A stretch of 33,165 nt of DNA from an uncultured Sphingomonadaceae bacterium. Lineage in GTDB: Bacteria > Pseudomonadota > Alphaproteobacteria > Sphingomonadales > Sphingomonadaceae. Positions within the stretch are counted from its first letter, which is position 1. Each line of letters begins with the position of its first letter. The translations under genes and the position numbers were made by a program. The DNA lies in assembly GCA_946479505.1 (NCBI GenBank), contig CAMLGC010000027.1:1-33165 (forward strand), written 5' to 3'. Shown here one piece after another: positions 7,346 to 14,202 of this stretch. Below the pieces are notes generated by a model. It had not been told where the DNA came from, made no database searches, and was given only the letters and a program-made list of their open reading frames with translations.

Positions 7346-8823
7346 GGTCGTGTCCCTGTTGCTGCCCGGTCGAGCCAGCCGCCGGTGAAGCCTGCGCGCT
7401 TCAGCCCCGTTACGATCGCGGGATGACCTCGCATGTGTTTCCAAACGAAATCGGTGCGATGGTTGGCGATCATTGCGAGGATCGGGCCCTGGTCGATGCC
7501 GAGATAATCCTGATCGAACCAGCCGAGCTCGGGGTCGGTGATCGAATGATCGACCGGCGATGCCCAGGAGTAGCTCGGGTTGAACGAATCGAGGAAGCCG
7601 TAGCGGCCGTAGAGCCGCCGGCCGTAGCGCGCGACCATCGCCTCGGCCGCGGCCTTGGCCTCTTGCGGAACGAAGGCGATCGAGCCGAGCGCGGCGGTCG
7701 GCGCGATCGTGCCGTCGTCGAACGCGTGCGGCCCGCCGACGCCGCGCGCCGAATAGCTGCGGAAGGTCCGCTCCTCGCCATTGTAGAGCTTCTTGCCCCC
7801 GCCCGGCCCATCGCACGCGGTGAGGCCCCACACATTGGCGTCATAGCCGCGCCAGCCCATCGGGTTGGCCGCGGCATAGCCGCGCTGGGCGAGTGCGGCG
7901 CGCCGGCTGTTCTCGAAATAATCGAGCCCAGCGGTGCGCATGGCTGCATCCTGGATGCCCCGGAAATCGATCCAGACGTGGCTGTACTGGTGCCCGAAGA
8001 GCGGCGGGAATCCGAGATAGTGTTGGCCGTGGGCCGTGATCCAGTCCTCGGCATAGCCCGCTGTCCAGCCCGTCCATGCCTCGGGCGGCAGCGGGTGCGT
8101 CGGCGACGCGAGCGCCAGCACGTAGAGCAGCATCGCCTCGTTATAACCGACCCAATCGGCGTCGATAAAACCTGATTCGGGGTGCCAGCCCATCGAGACG
8201 ACGGGCTTGTCCTGGACGAACCAGCCCCAGTCGGCGCGTTCGTACAGCCGTTGCGCGAGATCCCGGATCTCCGCCTCGCCTGGCTCGTCGGCATCGAAAT
8301 ATTGCCCGGCGAAGAGGACGCCACCGAACAGCAAAGTGGTGTCGATCGTCGACAGCTCGGTGTTCCGGAAGCGCAGCCCGGTTTCCATGTCGAGAAAATG
8401 GTAGAAGAAACCCTTGTAGCCGGTAACGCCGGTCGGCTCGGGTCCCTGCGGCGCGTTCCAGAAGAAGCGCAGGGTGGCGAGCGTGCGCTCGCGCGCCTGC
8501 TCGCGCGTCACCCAGCCCTGTTCGACACCGTAGGGATAGGCGGTGAGCGCGTAGCCCACGGCCGCAATCGAGGCGAAGCTCTTCGACGGAAACCGGTCGG
8601 GCGCGAGGCCGTTCGCCGGATTAGTCGTTTCCCAGAAGAAGTCGAAGGTGCGCTTCGCGACGTCGTCGATCAACGCCTCGCCGGCAAGCGCGCCGCCGCC
8701 CGAAGGCGTCGCCATCGGCGCGCAGCCCGAAAGGAGGCCGCCCCCCAGCAGCATCGTCGTGGTCAGAAGCTCGCGCCGATGGGGGCGCGGCGCACCGACA
8801 CGCGCCGGTTGCTTATGGGGCAT
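7342..8823 (-). CDS. GH144-type glucanase (Pfam glycoamylase family) lipoprotein
   Basis: This 493-residue exported protein belongs to the family annotated as glucoamylase or glycoamylase (PF10091). Its characterised members (GH144) are endo-beta-1,2-glucanases, so the glucoamylase label is probably misleading. The ATG at 8823 follows AGAGAGGA. The N-terminus carries HRREL and a lipobox GLLSGC (Cys34), giving a lipid-anchored product, perhaps by the Tat route. Family segments visible are AKRTFDFFWETTNPANGLAPDR, SIAAVGYALTAYPYGVEQGW, GFFYHFLDMETG, ELSTIDTTLL, GWHPESGFIDADWVGYNEAM, HQYSHVWIDFRG and DQGPILAMIANH. The catalytic residues were not assigned. It heads the operon GH144-GH3-EEP and has a perfect LacI-type operator 43 nt upstream. 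I infer an endo-acting enzyme feeding the GH3. Confidence 0.87.
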   Translation of the reverse strand: MPHKQPARVGAPRPHRRELLTTTMLLGGGLLSGCAPMATPSGGGALAGEALIDDVAKRTFDFFWETTNPANGLAPDRFPSKSFASIAAVGYALTAYPYGVEQGWVTREQARERTLATLRFFWNAPQGPEPTGVTGYKGFFYHFLDMETGLRFRNTELSTIDTTLLFGGVLFAGQYFDADEPGEAEIRDLAQRLYERADWGWFVQDKPVVSMGWHPESGFIDADWVGYNEAMLLYVLALASPTHPLPPEAWTGWTAGYAEDWITAHGQHYLGFPPLFGHQYSHVWIDFRGIQDAAMRTAGLDYFENSRRAALAQRGYAAANPMGWRGYDANVWGLTACDGPGGGKKLYNGEERTFRSYSARGVGGPHAFDDGTIAPTAALGSIAFVPQEAKAAAEAMVARYGRRLYGRYGFLDSFNPSYSWASPVDHSITDPELGWFDQDYLGIDQGPILAMIANHRTDFVWKHMRGHPAIVTGLKRAGFTGGWLDRAATGTRP

Positions 8824-8866
8824 TCCTCTCTCCCTGATCCGCGGCATGCGCCGCCTCGGGCTTCCG

Positions 8867-8880
8867 TGTAACCGGTTACA
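8867..8880. promoter_or_regulatory. Perfect LacI-type operator upstream of the glucanase operon
   Basis: TGTAACCGGTTACA is a perfect palindrome, extended by one more base pair on each side to 16 bp (8866-8881). It lies 43 nt upstream of the GH144 ATG, a position suited to repression by blocking initiation or early elongation. A possible -35 (TTGACG on the minus strand, 8919-8914) lies upstream but I see no good -10. The same motif occurs twice before the TonB receptor gene. Confidence 0.8.
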
Positions 8881-8955
8881 CAGACGCTTCGCAAGGCCTG
8901 TTCGCGACAGTTTCGTCAACTTCGCGCTCGGCTTCGACGACGGATGGAAGAAGAT

Positions 8956-9032
8956 TGGTCGGGGCGACTGGATTCGAACCAGCGACCCCCACACCCCCAG
9001 TGTGATGCGCTACCAGGCTGCGCTACGCCCCG
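8956..9032 (-). tRNA. tRNA-Pro (anticodon GGG)
   Basis: The 77-nt cloverleaf on the minus strand has acceptor CGGGGCG pairing with CGCCCCG, discriminator A and an encoded CCA. The D arm is AGCGCAGCCTGGTAGCGC. The anticodon stem TCACA/TGTGG closes the loop CTGGGGG, which gives anticodon GGG with G37. The T arm is CTGGTTCGAATCCAG. The CCTGG D-loop and first base C1 are characteristic of bacterial tRNA-Pro. It decodes CCC and CCU. Confidence 0.97.
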
Positions 9033-9122
9033 ACCGAAGCCGCGCGCTCTATGCCTTCGGACGGCAAGATGCAAGCCGCCCTGTCCTTGCGCCGGGCGCG
9101 AGGGTTGGCTTTAACCGGCGCC

Positions 9123-11462
9123 ATGCTCATCCACGCCCTCCGCATCGCCCGGCCGCTCCTGGCCGCCGCCCTGTTCCTGCCGGTGCGGCTCGCCGCGCAG
9201 GAGGTGCCCTCCGCCTACGAGACGGTCGATCCGTTCATCGGCACCGGCGGAGAGGGGCATACCTTTCCCGGCGCGGTGGCGCCGTTCGGCATGGTGCAGT
9301 TGAGCCCCGATACCGACACGACCTGCACGGTGCGCGACTGCTACGGTCACGCTGCGGGCTATCGCTACGACGACGAGACGATCCAGGGGTTCAGCCACAC
9401 GCACTTTTCGGGTGCGGGCCACTCGGACCTCGGCGATTTCCTGGTGATGCCGGTCGCGGGCGACACGGTGCCGCTGGAGCCGGGCGCGCCCGACACGCCC
9501 GACAGCGGCTATCGCCAGCGGTTCAGCCACGACACCGAGGTTGCACATCCAGGCTATTATGCGGTGACGCTCGCCGATTCGGGCATTCGCGCCGAGATGA
9601 CCGCGGGCACGCGCGTCGGCGTCCATCGCTACACCTTCCCGGCCGACCAGGCGGCGCATCTGGTGCTCGACCTGCGCACCTCGCTCTACGATTATCCGGG
9701 CAAGACCTTGTGGTCTTCGATCCGGCTGTGGCCCGACGGCACGATCACCGGCACGCGCCAGACGCGCGGCTGGGCGCCCGACCGCAAGCTCTATTTCGCG
9801 ATGAAATTCTCGGCGCCGCTGGTGACACACACCTTCCTCGATACCGAGAAGGACGTGACCTATCGGGGCTTCCAGGGGCCGGGCCGCGGGCGCGACGATC
9901 TTGCCGAGAAGCTGGGGCGCGAACTTGTGGCGCGGCTCGATTTCGGGCGGCTTGCGCAGCCGCTCGAAGTGAAGGTCGCGCTCTCCTCGGTCGATGAGGC
10001 CGGGGCCATGAACAACCTCGCCGCCGAGCCGGGCGATTTCGACGCGATTCGTGAGGAGACCAAAAAGGCGTGGGAGAAGGCGCTGGGCGCGGTCAAGATC
10101 GCCGCCGACGCGCCGATGCGCACGATGATGGTCACCGCGCTCTACCACACGCTGATCGCGCCGTCGGTGTCGAGCGATGCCGACGGGCGCTGGCGCGGGC
10201 CGGACAATGCGGTCCACGTCACCGATTTCACCGTCCATTCGACCTTTTCGCTGTGGGACACGTTCCGCGCCGAGCATCCGCTGCTCACGCTCGTCCAGCC
10301 CGAGGAGGTCAACGCCGACTTCGTCAAGTCGCTGGTCGCGAGCCAGCAGGTGAGCCCGTTCGGCATCCTCCCCGTCTGGCAGTTCCAGGGGCGCGAGACG
10401 TGGACGATGATCGGCTATCATGCCGTGCCGGTGATCGCCGACGCCTATATGAAGGGCATAAGCGGGTTCGATGCCGAGGCAGCGCTCGACGCGATGGTCG
10501 CGAGCGCGACCTATGGCCCCTACGGCGACCTCGAGGACTATATGGCGCTCGGCTACGTGCCGATCGACAAGGAGCCCGAGGCGGCATCGAAGACGGTCGA
10601 ATATGCCTTCGACGACTGGACGATCGCGCAAATGGCGCGCGCCATGGGCAAGGACGCGATCGCGGACCGGTTCGAGAAGCGGTCGCTCAACTGGCGCAAC
10701 AGCTTCGATCCCAAGACCGGCTTCCTTCGCGCGCGAAAGAGCGACGGCAGCTTCCGCACGCCCTTCGACCCGACCGCGATCAACTATGGCAGCGACTATA
10801 CCGAGGGGAACGCCTGGCAATATTCGTGGTTCATGCCGCACGACGAGGGCGGGCTGGTGCGCATGCTTGGCGGCGACGCCGCGACGATCGCGACGCTCGA
10901 CGCGATGTTCGAGTTCGACAATTCGAAGGTCGACTACAGCCATGCCGAGGATATCGCCGGGCTGATCGGCCAATATATCCACGGCAACGAGCCGAGCCAC
11001 CACGTCGCCTATATGTACGATTATGCGGGCGCGCCGTGGCGCACGCAGGAGCGATTGAAGCAGATCGTGAAGAGCCAGTACAAGCCGACGCCCGACGGGC
11101 TATCGGGCAATGACGACCTCGGCCAGATGTCCGCCTGGCTGTTCTTTACCGGAATGGGATTTTATCCGGTCGCGCCGGGGAGCAATCAGTACGTGATCGG
11201 GCGGCCGTTCGTGAACCGCGCAGTGCTCGACCTGCCCAATGGGAAGGAGTTCACCGTGCGCGCGCAAAACCTCTCCGATGCCAATCGCTATGTCGGGCGG
11301 GTGCTGCTCGACGGAAAGCCGCTGACGAGGAGCTTCATCACCGACAAGGAAATCCGCGACGGCGGCAAGCTTACCTTCGTGATGCAGCCGACGCCGAACA
11401 AGAGGTGGGCGAGCGCGGTGGAGGATCGCCCGTATTCGCTGACGGGATATGGGGCGCAGTAA
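9123..11462 (+). CDS. Secreted GH92 family alpha-mannosidase
   Basis: This is a 779-residue exo-alpha-mannosidase of family GH92, Ca2+-dependent inverting enzymes that mostly cleave alpha-1,2-mannosidic linkages. The start at 9123 was chosen because it opens directly onto a signal peptide (MLIHALRIARPLLAAALFLPVRLAAQ); there is no strong ribosome site, and an in-frame ATG lies upstream at 9051. The N-terminal GH92 sandwich domain begins VDPFIGTGGEGHTFPGAVAPFGMVQLSPDT. The catalytic (alpha/alpha)6 domain holds TFSLWDTFRAEHPLLTL, the conserved acid glutamate in GNEPSHH (E623) and the aspartates in SGNDDLGQMSAW (D664, D665). Length and motif order are normal for the family. It stands alone on the plus strand after the tRNA gene, without the LacI-type box. 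Family assignment is secure; the specific linkage is inferred. Confidence 0.93.
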   Translation: MLIHALRIARPLLAAALFLPVRLAAQEVPSAYETVDPFIGTGGEGHTFPGAVAPFGMVQLSPDTDTTCTVRDCYGHAAGYRYDDETIQGFSHTHFSGAGHSDLGDFLVMPVAGDTVPLEPGAPDTPDSGYRQRFSHDTEVAHPGYYAVTLADSGIRAEMTAGTRVGVHRYTFPADQAAHLVLDLRTSLYDYPGKTLWSSIRLWPDGTITGTRQTRGWAPDRKLYFAMKFSAPLVTHTFLDTEKDVTYRGFQGPGRGRDDLAEKLGRELVARLDFGRLAQPLEVKVALSSVDEAGAMNNLAAEPGDFDAIREETKKAWEKALGAVKIAADAPMRTMMVTALYHTLIAPSVSSDADGRWRGPDNAVHVTDFTVHSTFSLWDTFRAEHPLLTLVQPEEVNADFVKSLVASQQVSPFGILPVWQFQGRETWTMIGYHAVPVIADAYMKGISGFDAEAALDAMVASATYGPYGDLEDYMALGYVPIDKEPEAASKTVEYAFDDWTIAQMARAMGKDAIADRFEKRSLNWRNSFDPKTGFLRARKSDGSFRTPFDPTAINYGSDYTEGNAWQYSWFMPHDEGGLVRMLGGDAATIATLDAMFEFDNSKVDYSHAEDIAGLIGQYIHGNEPSHHVAYMYDYAGAPWRTQERLKQIVKSQYKPTPDGLSGNDDLGQMSAWLFFTGMGFYPVAPGSNQYVIGRPFVNRAVLDLPNGKEFTVRAQNLSDANRYVGRVLLDGKPLTRSFITDKEIRDGGKLTFVMQPTPNKRWASAVEDRPYSLTGYGAQ

Positions 11463-11463
11463 A

Positions 11464-11581
11464 TCCTCCCCTATAAGGGGAGGTGGCAGCCCGCAGGGCT
11501 GACGGAGGGGTGTAATCACCAGCGGGGACCCCCTCCACCATCGGCTGCACCGATGGTTTCCCTCCCCTGGCAGGGGAGGAT
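11464..11581. repeat. Inverted pair of REP-like units (MITE- or BIME-like)
   Basis: Two related units face each other. The left unit (11464-11513) has stem CCTCCCCT-ATA-AGGGGAGG, then a CAGCCC/GGGCTG hairpin, then GGAGGGGT. The right unit (about 11528-11581), read on the minus strand, has stem TCCTCCCCT-GCC-AGGGGAGG, then an ACCATCGG/CCGATGGT hairpin, then GGAGGGGGT. The outer stems and the GGAGGGG tails match while the middle hairpins differ in sequence but keep the structure. This is the form of a REP doublet, possibly mobilised by a REP-associated tyrosine transposase, none of which is in the window. The hairpins may also end transcription of the GH92 gene. Confidence 0.7.
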
Positions 11582-11591
11582 CACACAAACG

Positions 11592-11617
11592 GGAACTCCA
11601 CCGCCCTCCTCTGCGTA
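11592..11617 (+). promoter_or_regulatory. EcfG-type general-stress promoter for the trehalose operon
   Basis: GGAAC at 11592-11596 and CGTA at 11614-11617 are separated by exactly 17 nt. The alphaproteobacterial EcfG/SigT consensus is GGAAC-N16/17-CGTT, so only the last base deviates. The -10 element ends 42 nt before the otsB ATG. Trehalose synthesis genes are known EcfG targets in several alphaproteobacteria, which supports the call. I judge this likely but untested. Confidence 0.7.
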
Positions 11618-11659
11618 GGGGGCTTCACCCTCCCTCCCGCCTCTGCCAAGAAAGCGCCG

Positions 11660-12409
11660 ATGGCTTCATCCACCGACCTGAAACCGCCGGCGCGCGACCT
11701 GCTCGACGGCGCCTGCCTCTTTCTCGATTTCGACGGAACGCTCGTCGAGCTCGCCGACCGGCCCGACGCGGTCGCTGTCGATCAGGGGCTCGCCGCCTTG
11801 CTCGATCGGCTCGCGACCCGATTAGGCGAGCGCGTCGCCCTCGTCAGCGGGCGGTCGGTCGCGCAGCTCGACGGCTTCCTGGGAGAGAGCAGCCGGCGGC
11901 TTGCGGTGGTCGGCAGCCACGGCGCGGAGACACGGCACATCGGCAGCGCCATCACCCGCCCCGATCGGCCGGAGGCGCTCGATGCCGCGCAGAAGCTGAT
12001 CGTCGAGAGCTTCGGAGATCGCGACGGCGTTGTCATCGAGGAAAAGAGTCTCGGCGTCGGGGTGCATTACCGGCTCGATCCGAGGGTCGAGGAGGAAGCG
12101 CATGCGCTCGCCGCCAAGCTGGCGCACGCGCACGATCTCGAAGTGCAGAAGGGCAAGATGATGGTCGAGCTGCGCCTGCCGGGGCACGACAAGGGCAGCG
12201 CGATCGCGGCGATGCTCGACGAGCCGCCGTTCGCCGGATGCCGCCCGGTCTTCGTCGGCGACGACCTGACCGACGAGCCCGGGTTCGCCGCCTGCGCCGC
12301 CGCTGGGGGTGCGGGCGTGCTTGTCGGCGCCGCGCGCGAAACCGCCGCGTCCTACCGCCTCCCCGACGTCGCGGCGGTGCGCGACTGGCTGGCGGAGGCT
12401 GCGCGATGA
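11660..12409 (+). CDS. otsB: Trehalose-6-phosphate phosphatase
   Basis: This 249-residue cytoplasmic HAD-superfamily phosphatase dephosphorylates trehalose-6-phosphate to trehalose. The HAD motif I is FLDFDGTLVE, with nucleophile D23 and acid/base D25. Motif II is VALVSGRS, the OtsB cap segment includes GSHGAE, and motif IV is VFVGDDLTDEPGF. A K-G-K-M-M-V-E-L-R segment and DKGSAI, typical of OtsB, are also present. The ATG has AAGAAAG upstream. The stop overlaps the next start by ATGA, showing translational coupling to the GH15 gene. It is the first gene of the trehalose operon behind the EcfG-type promoter. Length is normal for the family. Confidence 0.95.
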   Translation: MASSTDLKPPARDLLDGACLFLDFDGTLVELADRPDAVAVDQGLAALLDRLATRLGERVALVSGRSVAQLDGFLGESSRRLAVVGSHGAETRHIGSAITRPDRPEALDAAQKLIVESFGDRDGVVIEEKSLGVGVHYRLDPRVEEEAHALAAKLAHAHDLEVQKGKMMVELRLPGHDKGSAIAAMLDEPPFAGCRPVFVGDDLTDEPGFAACAAAGGAGVLVGAARETAASYRLPDVAAVRDWLAEAAR

Positions 12410-14202
12410 CCGCGACGCTCGACCTCTGGCCGATCGGCAATTGCCAGGTCTCCGCGCTCGTCGACCGGCAGGGCCGCTTCGTGTGGGGCTGTATCCCGCG
12501 GGTCGACGGCGATCCGGCCTTCTGCTCGCTGCTCGACGACAAGCCCCCCGCCGGCGAGGGCGCGTACGGCTTCTGGGAGGTCGACCTCGATGGCCGCGTC
12601 GAGACCACGCAATCGTACCTGCGCAACACGCCGATCCTGGTCACGCGCCACACCGACGCCGCGGGCAACGCGATCGAGGTGGTCGATTTCTGCCCGCGTT
12701 TTGCTCGCGAAGGGCGGATGTACCGCCCGGTCGCGTTCGTGCGGATCGTGCGGCCGGTCGCCGGCAGCCCGCGCGTGCGCGTGCGGCTGCGGCCTGCACG
12801 CACCTGGGGCGAGCGGCAGGCCGAGCGCACGCGCGGGTCGAACCATATCCGCTACGTGCTCGACGACAGCGTGCTCCGCCTGTCGACGACCGCGCCGGTC
12901 GGCTGGGTCGAGGACGAGCGGATGTTCCGCGTCGAGCGGCCGCTGCACTTCTTCCTCGGCCCCGACGAGAGCTTCTCGGCCAACATCGCCACCGCGCTCG
13001 AGATCATGCTCGAGCGGACCACCGAGGAATGGCAGCAATGGGTGCGCGGCCTCGCCATCCCGGTCGAGTGGCAGGAGGCGGTGATCCGGTCGGCGATCAC
13101 CTTGAAGCTGTGCCAGCACGAGGAGACCGGCGCGATCGTCGCCGCGCTCACCACCTCGATCCCCGAGCATTCCGATTCGGGCCGCAACTGGGATTATCGC
13201 TTTTGCTGGATCCGCGATGCCTATTACACGGTCCAGGCCTTGAACCGGCTCGGCGCGCTCGACGTCTTGGAGGGATATCTCGAATATCTGCGCAATATCG
13301 TCGATAACGCCGCGGGCGGGCATATCCAGCCGCTCTATGGCGTCGGCGGCGAGGCCCGCCTGATCGAGCGCGAGGCCGGTGCCCTCAACGGCTATCGCGG
13401 CATGGGGCCGGTGCGCGTCGGCAACCAGGCCTACGAGCAGGTCCAGCACGATGCCTACGGCCAGATCGTACTCTCCAACGTCCAGGCATTCTTCGACCGC
13501 CGGCTGCTGCGCGTTTCGGGCGTCGCGGATTTCGAGGCGCTCGAACCGATCGGCGAGCGCGCGTGGAAGGCCTATGACCAGCCCGATGCGGGGCTGTGGG
13601 AGCTGCGAACGCGCAGCCACGTCCACACCTATTCGGCCGCGATGTGCTGGGCGGCGTGCGACCGGCTCGCCAACGCCGCCGCCGCGCTCGGACTCGTCGA
13701 GCGCACCGAATTCTGGCAGAGCCGTGCCGACACGATGCGCGCGCGGATCGAGACCGCCGCGTGGCGTGAGGAGACCGGCAGGCTCTCCGCCACCTTCGCG
13801 GGCGACGATCTCGACGCGAGCCTGATCCAGCTTCTCGACCTGCGCTTCCTCGCGCCCGACGACCCGCGCTTCCGCGGCACGCTCGACGCGGTCGAGGAGG
13901 GCCTCCGGCGCGGCTCGTTCATGCTGCGCTATGCGACCGAGGACGATTTCGGGCTGCCCCACACCGCGTTCAACGTCTGCACCTTCTGGCTGATCGAGGC
14001 GCTCCACTTCACCGGCCGCGACGAGGATGCGCGCATCCTGTTCGAGGAGATGCTCGCCCGGCGCACGCGCGCGGGGCTGCTCTCCGAAGACATCGATCCG
14101 GCCTCGGGCGAGCTGTGGGGAAACTATCCGCAGACCTATTCGCTTGTCGGGATGATCAACTGCGCCGTCCTGCTGAGCAAACCCTGGAGCACGATCCGCT
14201 GA
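12406..14202 (+). CDS. GH15 family glucoamylase/trehalase-like protein
   Basis: This 598-residue cytoplasmic glycoside hydrolase family 15 protein has no signal peptide. It has the N-terminal beta-sandwich (WPIGNCQVSALVDRQGRFVWGCIPRVDGDPAFCSLLDD) and an (alpha/alpha)6 catalytic domain with SGRNWDYRFCWIRDAYY (RNWDYR at 260-265) and the C-terminal LSEDIDPASGELWGNYPQTYSLVGMIN, where E561 is the likely catalytic carboxylate. GH15 includes glucoamylases, glucodextranases and bacterial trehalases; the position between otsB and otsA favours an alpha-glucosidic or trehalose-related role. The ATG lies in the ATGA overlap with otsB, and the stop overlaps the apparent otsA start. An enzyme that may degrade trehalose inside a synthesis operon could adjust turnover. 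The substrate is not established. Confidence 0.9.
   Translation: MTATLDLWPIGNCQVSALVDRQGRFVWGCIPRVDGDPAFCSLLDDKPPAGEGAYGFWEVDLDGRVETTQSYLRNTPILVTRHTDAAGNAIEVVDFCPRFAREGRMYRPVAFVRIVRPVAGSPRVRVRLRPARTWGERQAERTRGSNHIRYVLDDSVLRLSTTAPVGWVEDERMFRVERPLHFFLGPDESFSANIATALEIMLERTTEEWQQWVRGLAIPVEWQEAVIRSAITLKLCQHEETGAIVAALTTSIPEHSDSGRNWDYRFCWIRDAYYTVQALNRLGALDVLEGYLEYLRNIVDNAAGGHIQPLYGVGGEARLIEREAGALNGYRGMGPVRVGNQAYEQVQHDAYGQIVLSNVQAFFDRRLLRVSGVADFEALEPIGERAWKAYDQPDAGLWELRTRSHVHTYSAAMCWAACDRLANAAAALGLVERTEFWQSRADTMRARIETAAWREETGRLSATFAGDDLDASLIQLLDLRFLAPDDPRFRGTLDAVEEGLRRGSFMLRYATEDDFGLPHTAFNVCTFWLIEALHFTGRDEDARILFEEMLARRTRAGLLSEDIDPASGELWGNYPQTYSLVGMINCAVLLSKPWSTIR

Noticed and set aside
5150..7426. 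758-codon plus-strand frame over the GH3 gene
   Set aside because: It is the antisense shadow of a secure GH3 enzyme and has no recognisable motif.
8956..9032. tRNA-Pro as an integration site for a mobile element
   Set aside because: No integrase, no duplicated tRNA 3' end and no foreign-looking block was seen on either side.
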